A stretch of DNA of 27,493 bases from a virus: positions 1 through 27,493 of IMG/VR virus record IMGVR_UViG_3300030104_006308, one strand, 5' to 3'. A model generated the notes under the pieces. The model was not told the origin of the DNA. It worked only from the letters and a program-made list of their open reading frames with translations, and searched no databases. Positions 3,850 through 15,000 of the stretch are shown here, piece after piece (position 1 is the stretch's first letter; the number at the start of each line of letters is the position of its first letter). A program made the position numbers and the translations under genes.

Positions 3850-5964
3850 ATGTCCTTAGTTAATTTTGCAAATCTGGATTTTGACCAGATAAAGACAACA
3901 ATTAAAGATTATCTTAGATCTAATTCTAATTTTACGGATTATGATTTTGAAGGATCTAATTTATCTACAATTATTGATGTCTTAGCATATAATACGTATA
4001 TTACTTCATATAATGCCAACATGGTATCAAATGAAGTTTTTATTGATAGTGCTACTTTAAGAGAAAATGTTGTTTCACTAGCAAGAAATGTAGGATATCT
4101 TCCAAGGTCAAAAAGAGCATCTCAAGCTAATGTTAGTTTCTTTGTCGATACAAGTCAGTATTCAAGCGTTCCTCAAACCATAACATTAAATAAAGGAATA
4201 GTTGCATCAACAGGTAGGTTTAATGGTGAGAGTTACACTTATGCAATTTTAGACGATATTACAGTTCCTGTAGTAAATTCTGAGGCAGTTTTTGAAGATG
4301 TTGCTATTTTTGAAGGAATTTATATAACAAAAACATTTACAGTTACTTCTTTTGATCCGAATCAAAGATTTATTCTTCCAAATGCAGGAATTGATTTAAA
4401 AACAGTGCGTGTAACGGTTAAACCATCGGAAAATTCAACCGTAACTCAAAAATATAGAGAGGCAAAAAGTTTATTTGAATTAGATAATAATTCAGCTGTT
4501 TATTTTGTGAATGAAATTGAAGGAGAAAGGTATGAATTAATATTTGGTGATGGTATTTTTGGTAAAAAGCTAGAACCACCTAATTTTATCGAAGTTTCTT
4601 ATGTAGTAACAAGTGGATCAGATTCAAATGGAAATAATTCATTTGACTTTAGTGGAAGATTAACATCAACTAGGGATGGTGTTGTCATTGATGGTGGAAT
4701 ATCGCTCTTGACAACCCTTAGAGCGTCCTCTGACGGTGATTCTATTGAGGATATCGAGTCTATCAAGAAGTTTGCAACTCGAATATATTCATCACAGAAA
4801 AGAGCAGTCACTCCAGCAGATTATGAAGCTATAATTCCTAGTTTGTATGCTGAGACTGATTCAGTATCTGCTTTTGGAGGAGAAGACTTAAATCCTCCAC
4901 AATTTGGTAGAGTGTTTGTAACGATAAAACCAACTAATGGTCCATACCTATCAAATTTAATTAAAGACAATATTAAAAGAGAACTTAGTAAATATAAGGT
5001 GGCAGGTATATCTTTAGATATTATTGATTTAAAATATTTGTATGTAGAGATTAACACAACTGTATATTACAATCCTAATTTAGCAAAATCTGCTTCTGAC
5101 ATAATTACAACAGTGTCAGATAATATTTTATTATATGCAAAATCAACAGAGTTAAATACTTTTGGTGGTAGATTTAAATATAGTAAATTTGTTTGTATGA
5201 TTGATGATAGTGATCCTGCTATTACATCAAATATAACAACAGTAACAATAAGAAGAGATTTAAGAGTTGCTTTGAATAATTTAGCAGAATATGAAATTTG
5301 TTATGGAAATAGATTTTTTATTGGCAAAGAAAATGGTTATAATGTTAAGTCCTCTGGTTTCTCTGTATCTGGAATTGCTGGTATAGTTTATCTAACTGAT
5401 ATTCCTGACGGTAATGGTGAAACTGGAAAAATGGTTCTAATTCAATTAGATTCTGCAACTCAAGCAAAAATTGTTCGACAACCTGTGGGAGAAGTTGATT
5501 ATATAAGAGGTGAAATTAAGTTATCTCCAATCAATATAACTAGTACAGTTATTAATAAGGGTTTCCCAATAATTGAACTTTCCACAGTTCCATATTCTAA
5601 TGACGTAGTGGGACTTCATGATTTATTTTTACAAATAGACACTAATTATACTGTTATAAATGCAGTAGATGATCAAATAGCTTCTGGTATTGATGTTGCA
5701 GGTGTGAATTTTGAAGGAGCATCTAGTTATGCAAATGGATCTTTAGTTCGTGGTCCTGTTCTACCTGTTATATCTGCTGCAGGAGCAACCGTAAGTGCAA
5801 CTTCAACTCCAATCTCAACCGTGATATCAGACACAACCACAACCACTACAACCACCACTACAGCTGCTTCAACCTCATCAAGTGGAGGAGGCACAATGAA
5901 TGGCGGTGGATCATCCTCTGGCGGCAGTAGCGGCGGTGGTCACGGTGGTCACGGTGGTTACTAA
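3850..5964 (+). CDS. 6: Baseplate wedge subunit gp6, with Thr-run and Gly/Ser/His tail
   Basis: A gp6-type baseplate wedge protein. In T4, gp6 forms the ring that holds the wedges around the hub and links gp25, gp7 and gp53. Family features: the opening MSLVNFANLDFDQIKTTIKDYL, then DVLAYNTYITSYNANMVSNEVFIDSA (about 43-68), FGDGIFGKKLEPPNFIEVSY (about 233-252) and a baseplate J-like region, KRAVTPADYEAIIPSLYAETDSVSAFGGE (about 317-345). The length (704 aa) is near that of T4 gp6. The last 50 residues are unusual: ten consecutive Thr (662-671), an Ala/Ser stretch and a Gly/Ser-rich tail ending GGGHGGHGGY. This low-complexity tail is not part of the T4 protein and may be a flexible tether or metal-binding tail. 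The gene starts directly after the gp25 stop with no Shine-Dalgarno sequence. Confidence 0.93.
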   Translation: MSLVNFANLDFDQIKTTIKDYLRSNSNFTDYDFEGSNLSTIIDVLAYNTYITSYNANMVSNEVFIDSATLRENVVSLARNVGYLPRSKRASQANVSFFVDTSQYSSVPQTITLNKGIVASTGRFNGESYTYAILDDITVPVVNSEAVFEDVAIFEGIYITKTFTVTSFDPNQRFILPNAGIDLKTVRVTVKPSENSTVTQKYREAKSLFELDNNSAVYFVNEIEGERYELIFGDGIFGKKLEPPNFIEVSYVVTSGSDSNGNNSFDFSGRLTSTRDGVVIDGGISLLTTLRASSDGDSIEDIESIKKFATRIYSSQKRAVTPADYEAIIPSLYAETDSVSAFGGEDLNPPQFGRVFVTIKPTNGPYLSNLIKDNIKRELSKYKVAGISLDIIDLKYLYVEINTTVYYNPNLAKSASDIITTVSDNILLYAKSTELNTFGGRFKYSKFVCMIDDSDPAITSNITTVTIRRDLRVALNNLAEYEICYGNRFFIGKENGYNVKSSGFSVSGIAGIVYLTDIPDGNGETGKMVLIQLDSATQAKIVRQPVGEVDYIRGEIKLSPINITSTVINKGFPIIELSTVPYSNDVVGLHDLFLQIDTNYTVINAVDDQIASGIDVAGVNFEGASSYANGSLVRGPVLPVISAAGATVSATSTPISTVISDTTTTTTTTTTAASTSSSGGGTMNGGGSSSGGSSGGGHGGHGGY

Positions 5965-6000
5965 CTCTCATATTCTTACTAAGATCAAAGTATACAAAAA

Positions 6001-9000
6001 ATGATATCAACAGATCTCCAAAGAGTACAATTACAAAATATAGTTGAGAATCAACTTCCTGCTTTTGTCAAGGATGATTTTCCATTAGTTGGTGAGTTTT
6101 TAAAAGAGTATTATAATTCTCAAGAATATTCGGGTGCTCCTGCAGATTTAATTCAAAATATAGATGAATATATTAAATTAGAAAATTTAACAACTAACGC
6201 AGATAAAACAGAATTAAGAGATGATATATCATTTAATACTACAACTATAAACGCAACTTTTAATTTACAAACTGAAATTTTTGGAACATATGAGTTTCCT
6301 GAAAGATATGGTTTAATTCAAATTGATAGTGAAATTATATTGTACAAAGAAAAAACAGATAATAGTTTTTTAGGATGTGTAAGGGGGTTTAGTGGTGTAA
6401 CCTCATACGGCACTCATGATCAATTACAATTTTCAATTTCAGATGCAAACCCACACTTAGCTGGAACTAAGATAATAAATTTAAGTGCTTTACTATTCAA
6501 TCAATTTTTATTTAAATTAAAAAAACAAATATCACCAGGATTTGAAAATAGGACGCTTGATTCTGATTTAAATCAAAGATTATTTTTAAGTCGAGTAAAG
6601 GATTTTTATGAAACAAAAGGAACAGAAGAAGGATTTAAAATATTATTTGGTGCTTTATATGGCGAGAAAGTAGATTTAATTGATCCTAAAGATTTTTTAT
6701 TTAAACCATCAAACGCAGAATTTGTTGTAACTAAAGATTTAGTTGTAGAGGCGATAGACGGAGATCCTTTACAATTATTGAATAGCACAATATATCAAGA
6801 TGCTAATGTAGATTATGGGATAACTGAGGCCTATGCTCCAATTAGTGATATTGAAAAAATAAGTATTGATAATGAAGATTACTATAAATTAAAATTAGAT
6901 TTTGGTTTTGCAAAAGATATTCCATTAGATGGAAGCATTTTTGGTGAATTTTCTGTCCATCCAAATACTAAAATAATTACTCCTGTTTCAGTTGGATCTA
7001 GTACGATAGATGTTGATTCAACAATTGGATTTCCAAATACTGGAGAGTTATATACTGAATTTGCAACGGGAGTTGTTGGTATATTAACTTATAGATCGAA
7101 ATCTATAAATCAATTTTTTGGAGTAGGAATAGCAAGAACAACCGATGCTGGCATAACCACAGCAATTAATTCAACAGAAAATATTAGATTGAACGTAGAG
7201 GCTTATGGTTACGTTGGTTTTGGATTTACCACTAAAGTATCCATGAGAGTGGGGTCTGTATTATCAGACATATCTATCCCAGACAATACATATGATTACG
7301 ACAAAAATGATAAAATAAAAATAAAGTCTTTAGGAATAACAACTTCATCAGCAAGAGTTGACGATTGGTTTTATAATATTGCAACAAAATATGACGTAAA
7401 ATCAATTACATTAATTGATGAGTCTGATTTTACATATACTTTAGTTACGTTTGCTAAAAATAATTTAAGATTGGGTGATCAGGTAGTTGTTGTTGATACA
7501 ACTGGTAATACTAAAGATTCGACAGTTAGTGATGTCATAAGTGAATTTAGTTTTTCCATAAGAGGTCAAGGATTAATATCAGACGCAAAATTAACTGTTG
7601 AAAGAAAAATATTAAGAGGAAAGGTTGAAACATCTCTTTCAAATTATTCTTATATTGAAAACCTTTTTGCAAACGTTCAAAATACATATGCAAGATTTAA
7701 TCAAGACGTAATGGTTGCCTCCTCAGGCATACCAAACTACTTTGATAGTCCTTTAGATTTTTATGATAGAAAAATTACTTTAGATGGTGAATATGATGGA
7801 GCCGAATTTACTATTTTAGGTGTAGATGATCATGGTTATTACACAGGAGACCCTGTTTACTACAGTCCTTTTACCATAGAATCAAAAGATTTTTTTGGAA
7901 ATATTACAAGAGTGATTAGTAAGTTCCCTGAAATGAACGAGGGTGTATTTTACGTAAACAGATTAAATAAAAATCAATTTCAACTTGCTACAAGTCCAGC
8001 TAATATATCTAATAATTCATTTGTTTCAGTATCAGGTATTGTAACTTCTAATACTTTAGAGCCTTTTGAATTTCATGATAAAACAGTTCAACATCAATTT
8101 TTAGTAAAGGAGTTTAAAAATCCAATAAATGACGACGGAGTTTATACTACTGAGCCTGGTAGTAGAGTTGGAATGCTTGTTAATGGTGTCGAAATTTTAA
8201 ATTACAAATCTAGTGAATCAATTTATCATGGACCTATTAAAAAAATTAATGTTGCATCAGAGGGTGATGGTTTTGATATAATAAATCCACCACTAGTTCA
8301 TATATCAGATAATGTTGGATTAGGTGCTACAGGTCATGTTTCAGTAAAAGGATCTCTTCAAGAAATTAATGTTGAAGATACTGGTTTTGATTATGTTACA
8401 AAACCCACTATCACAATTAGCGGTGGTAACGGAAAGGGAGCAACCGCATCTGTAAATACAACTTTCATAGAATATTCAGTTTCTTTTAACTCTACATCAG
8501 ATTCGGCTCGTGTAGATTTAAATAATGATACAATTGGATTTTCAACTTTTCATAAATTTAACAACGGTGAAAAAGTCATTTATAAGACAGATGGACAAAC
8601 AGCAGTTGGTGGAATATCCACTGACGCAATTTATTATGTTCACACTGTCGGAGTTTCTACCGTAAAATTATATGCGGATGAAACACAAGCTGTAAATGCA
8701 GGTTTAGGAACTATCTCCCTGTCTAGTTTTGGAGTTGGAGTTCATAGATTACAATCTGTTAATCAAAAACAAATTATTTCTAATATTGTTGTTAATAATC
8801 CAGGTGAGGGTTATGAAAATAAAAAAAGAACTATAATATCACCAACAGGGATTAACACTTCCTTAAATCAAATTAATATTAATGATCATGGATATGAATC
8901 AGGAGAAATTGTAAGATATTCTTTTGATGTAGATAAACTTACAGGTATAAATTCAAATACAGATTATGTTATAACCTCGATTGATAAAGATCATTTTAAA

Positions 9001-12000
9001 TTATCAAGTGTCGGAGTGGGAACAACTTCTAAATTCTTATTTTACGATACTAAACAATATTTAAATTTAACATCTTCAGGATTGGGAACTGGGTCTCACT
9101 CTTTTAATTATATACCGATTACAGTTTCACTTGATGGAGAGATTGGAATTACAACTTTTTCGGGACAAGATTTTACAGCAAAAATTCAACCTCTTTTTAG
9201 AGGCCCAATAACTTCAGTTCAAGTCACTGGAGAGGGAAAAGAATATGGATCATCAGAAATAATAAATTATGATCGACAACCTCTAATAACTTTAGATAAT
9301 GGATCTGGAGCTCAAATTGACGGTATTATTAGTAATGGTAAAATTGTAGAAGTGGTAATCAATAATCCTGGAGAGGGATACAATGCTCCCCCTAGATTAA
9401 CTGTTTCAGGAACTGGTGATTTTGCTAAATTAGTTCCCATAGTAAATGATGGTAGAATTACAAATGTAATAATTAAAAATGCTGGTATAGGTTACACTGG
9501 AGGCATAGGAATTGGAGTGACGGTTGATGGGTCAAATGCAAAATTAAGAGCAGAAATTAAAACATGGGGAATTAATTTAGTTAAAAAATATGAAAATATT
9601 ATTTCTAATAATGATGGTATTTTAGAACCTGCAGAAAATAGTGAATTTGGAATTGAATATACTCATTTATATGCACCTCGTAAATTGAGAGAGTCTGTAT
9701 ATGTTAAAAATCAAGATAATAAAATAAAATATGGATTAGTTGATTTACAAATATTAGATGGAAATGAGGTATCTCCAGAGTTTCACTCTCCAATTTTAGG
9801 TTGGGCATATGATGGTAATCCAATATATGGACCATATGGATATACAACCAGATCTGGTGGTGCGATTAGATTAATGAAGTCTGGATATGAGGCAGTAACA
9901 GCACTAAACCGCCCTCCTCTTTCATCATATCCTTTAGGATTTTTTGTTGAAGACTTTGAATTTAAAAATTCTGGTGATTTAGATGAGCATAATGGACGTT
10001 TTTGTGTAACTCCAGAATATCCTAGAGGAGTTTATGCGTATTTTGCCACAATAAATCCATCCTCAATTGAGAGTTCAGGGCCTTTTGAAGGATTTAAGTC
10101 ACCAGTCTTCCCTTATTTTATTGGATCGTCATTTAAATCAAAACCAAACGAGTTTAATTATGATATAAGTGTTAATCAAAAAACTTATGATTTTAATACA
10201 TCTGCTTGTTTTAGAAATACAACTCCATATTCATTAAATGAGGAGAACGCATATTATGATTTCTTATTTCAACCAAATAAAAAAAGAGAGCAATTAATCA
10301 ATATAACTTCTGTTTCAAGAGGATCTATTGATTCTGTTGGAATTTTAACAGGAGGTAATAATTATCAGGTTGGTGCTGGTATTTCTTTTGACTCTGATTC
10401 AGAATTTCAAAAAGCAAAATCTAATGTTTCATCAGTTGGTGGTAAAATAGTCACTAATATTAGCGTAGCCTCTAGCACTATATCTAATTTAGAAATATCC
10501 CCCTTCAATCTTAATGGAGAATATATTGCAATTTCAAGTTCTCCTCATAATTTTAGTAATCTCAATTTAGTTTCATTATCAGGATTTAATACTTCAATTG
10601 ATTATATCAATAGTAGTTTTAATATTGGTGTCAGAACTGAAAGTGTTGCTCTTTCTAAAGATGTTGCTAATACTAATACGACTGGATTGGTTACTTATTT
10701 TGGTATTTCTGGATCTGTAAAAACTGATTTACTCGCAGTTAGAGAAAATGATATATTAGGAATCGGAACTGAGAAAGTTCAAGTTTTAAATATTGATAAA
10801 TTAAATTCTAGATTTAGAGTTTTAAGAGCACAAAAAAATACGGTTAGCAGTGCTCACACAGCAGGGGTGGTAATTACAGAAGATTCTAGAAAATTCACAT
10901 TCAAATCTTCACCAGAAAATAATGTTAAATTCAATTTAAATAAAGAAATTTATTTTGAACCAAAAGAGGCATTAGGAATAGGAACAATAACAGGAGTTGG
11001 TATCGGAACTACAATTTCATTCTCTAATCCTGGTGCTGGTATAACACAAATATTCATACGAACAGAGTCTATATTCCTCCCAGAGCACGATTTAAATACT
11101 GGAGATGTCGTAACATACCAAACTAATACAGGTGACGCTATAGGCGTTTCTACGGATGGTATAACGGCATATAGTTTACCAACAGGGGCACCCCTATATG
11201 TGGGTAAAATTTCAAATGATTTAGTTGGTATTCAAACTTTCGAGGTTGGAATTGGAACAACTGGAACTTTTGTTGGAATAGCAAGCACAACTAAAACTAG
11301 AGGATTATTAAGGTTCACTGGAATCGGAACAGGAACATATCATAGTTTTAAAACTGTAAGAAAAAATGTTGTAAAGGCAGAGGTAAATAGACAAAATGTC
11401 ACTGTGGCCACTGCTTCAACTCATGGATTATTATTTAACGATACAGTTGCTATTGATGTTCAACCAGGAATAGGAACCACTATTTCTGTTAAGTATAATG
11501 ATTTTAACAGAAGAATAGTTTTTAATCCAAAAGACTTTACTGCAAGTAATATTGATATTATTAATAATACGATTACAATTTTAAATCATGAATTTAATAA
11601 TGGCGATAAGGTTATTCATACGTCCACATCATCTTCGGGTGGATTAGAGAATAATAAAATTTATTATATTGTTAGATATTCAAAAGATAAAATTCAACTT
11701 ACTTTAACAAAATATCAAACAACTTTATTTACCCCAGATGTAGTTGATATTACATCTGCATCTTCTGGAACAATATCTGCTATTAATCCATTAACAGATG
11801 TTTATAAAAATAATACTGTTTCTTTTGATCTTTCTGATCCTTCTTTGGCAACTATTGTTGGATTAACTTCATACTCAGCTTTTGATTTAAACATCTATAC
11901 TGATAAAGATTTTAACACTGAATTTTATAGTTCTGGAGAAACAAAATTCTTCGAGGTAAATAAAATAGGAAGTGTTGGACTTACTAGTGATGCTAAATTA

Positions 12001-15000
12001 AATTTAAGCGTTACTAAAAATCTTCCAGATATTTTATATTATAAGTTTACTCCTGTTAATTTAAGTGTAATATCTAAGGAAAAAAATGAAATAGTAATTG
12101 ATAAAGAGGTAGATGGTAATAATCAAATCAATGTAAATGATAGTATTTACTCAGGAGTTTTCAAAGTAACTGGTATTGGTTCAACCACTACATTCAATTA
12201 TAATTTAATTGAAGCACCAGAAAAATCATCTTATAGTTCTGTAGAATCAAAATTAAATTATATTACAAATTCAAAAACTGCTTATGGTTCCATAGCAGAA
12301 ATTGAAACAAAATATCGTGGAAATGGATATGAAAAAATTGTTGGCGTGTCCTCAATTTCATCCAATCTTGGAACAAAAGCTATATTAGAACCAAAAAGTG
12401 AATCCATAGGAAAAATACTTTCTACAAAAATAGAAAACATTGGATTTAATTATCCAAGTGATAACACTTTAAGACCTGTTGCTAATTTACCAGAAATTTT
12501 AAAAATAGAATCATTAACATCCTTTAATGAAATTGGAATAACATCAGCAGGTAAAAATTATACGATAGCACCTAGATTAATAGTCAAGGATGGGTTTACT
12601 GGTAATTTAGTAAATGATGTTGATTTAAAATTTGAATTAGGTAAAACAAAAGTTGAAATAATTAAAAATACTAAAGGAATTTATAATACACCACCTCTTT
12701 TGATACCAACTGGTAATGTAAATGGTATTGGTATTAATACAATATCTTACGATTCAAGCACTCAAAATGTAACCATTGGATTAAATACTGCTTTTAGTGA
12801 TGAATCTCCATTTAATGTTGGGGATAAAGTTTTAATTGAAAATGTTAGTGTTGGTGTAGGAACAACAGGATATGGATATAACTCTTCAAAATACGATTAT
12901 ACACTGTTTACATTAACAGACGTTAATGTTCCTCTAGGAGGAGGTGTTGGATTTGTAACTTATAGTTTGGCTGGCCTCTTGCCAGAGAATGAAAATCCAG
13001 GCAATCATGATGTTTTAAATTCAGCAGGATCAATTATCCCTGAAAAATATTTTCCACAATTTGATATTAAATTGAAAAAAAATGATTTTATATTAAATGA
13101 AGTTGTTTCATCTGGAGTAAAAGTAGGATCTGTAGAAAGTTGGAATTCAACCAGTGAAACTTTAAAAGTTTCTTCAAATTTAAATTTTGATGTTGGAGAT
13201 TTAATAATTGGTAAAACATCAGAGACGCAAGGAACAATAGTATCAAAAGTTGATTTTGAATCTGAAATCAAATTGTCATCAGGATCAGTTGTTAGATCTG
13301 GATGGAAAAATGAGAGTGGATTTATAAGTAATACTCTTCAAAGGATATCAGATAATTTCTATTATCAAAATTTCTCATATTCATTAAAATCAAAAGTATC
13401 GATAGACAAATGGGATAGTGCAGTTCAATCTTTAGCTCATCCCTCTGGTTTCCTTAAGTTTAGTGATTTAGTAGTAGAGTCAACTGATAGGGATGTAACA
13501 AAGTCTGGTTTAGAAAGTGATCTGTTTATTTTCTTAGATGTTATTGAAGATATAGATTTAAATTGTTATTCAAGTTTTGATTTAGTAACTGAAAATTCAT
13601 TAAACATAAGTGATAATGAAAAAGCATCAAATCAAATATATTTCAATTCTAGAGTTTTAACTGATTTCTTTGAATCAGTTGGTAATAGGGTTTTAGTAAT
13701 TGATGATGTTAGTACAGAATTTAGTAGTGATCCAAGGCCAACTAAATTCTCAACTGCTGATGAATTCCCTATTTCCCAGAGATCTAAGAAATTCCTTACT
13801 CTTGTAAAAGATGCAACCTTTACTGGTGAAAGACAGACAATGATTGTTTCTCTTTTACAAAATGGATCTGAAGGATATCTCAATCAATATGGTAGAGTTG
13901 AATCGGTAACTGATTTAGGAAGTTTTGATTTTGCTGTTAGTGGTAATAATGGACAGTTAAGATTCTTCCCAACTAAATTCCAAAACAATAATTACAACAT
14001 GAGTGTTGTAAGTTTTGATATAATTGGTTTTGCAAACACCACAGGTATCGGAACAACAACTCTTGGAGATGTTGTTAATATCGAATCTACTCAAACCTCA
14101 GTATCTGCTGGAACAACAACCACAATTGTTGGTATTGCCTCTACGTACAGAAGTTCAAAGATAATTGTTCAGATAAATGCTGATAACGGTAGAATGGAAT
14201 ATGATGAACTTAATGTAATTCATGATGGAACAACCGTTGAACTTTTAGAGTATGGACAATTAACAACAGATAATGCAAATAATTTTGGTGGAGCTGGATT
14301 AGGAACTTACATTGCATCTATGTCCACGGGTGATATAAACATTGATTTTGTTCCTCAAGCAGGAATAGCAGCATCTGTTGATACAATTAGAATATCAATT
14401 GCCAGTACTTTATCAACTGGTATTGGAACTCAACATATTGGAGATGGTGCTTTAAGTTTATCAACCTTAGAATCATCATTTACCTCAATCTCTGCATCAG
14501 GCTCTCCTACAGAAAATCTAATCGCACAATATACAATCAACAATACGGTTGGAACAAATGATAAAAATTGTGCTTATTATGTTTTGAGTATTGAAGATAC
14601 AACTAATGATCGCTATGAAATGGCTGAGGTCGTTGTTCTTAATGATAGTTCAGAAGCATATATAACAGAATTTGCAAACTTAACCAGTGTTGCTGGTTTG
14701 GGAACAGTTGGTGCTGCTGTATCTACTTCACACACTCAATTATTCTACACACCAAACGCAGGAATCGATGTTCAAGTTCGTGCTTTTCAGATGAGTCTTC
14801 AGATAGCTGCTGAAGATTCAGATATATCAACCGTTGATTCTGTTAGTTTAACCAACGCATCAATTTCTGGTGGTCAGGGAACCTACGAAGGAACAGGTTC
14901 TGATGTTAAGAGAGCGTTCAATCTGTCTCATGACGGTAGAGATATATTTGCAAGAGAATTCGATGGTAGTAGTTCTTCAGTCATTGATCTTACTAAAAAT

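Noticed and set aside
13050-13058. TTTTCCACA DnaA-box match
   Set aside because: It is a lone copy inside the giant gene's coding sequence; taken as background.
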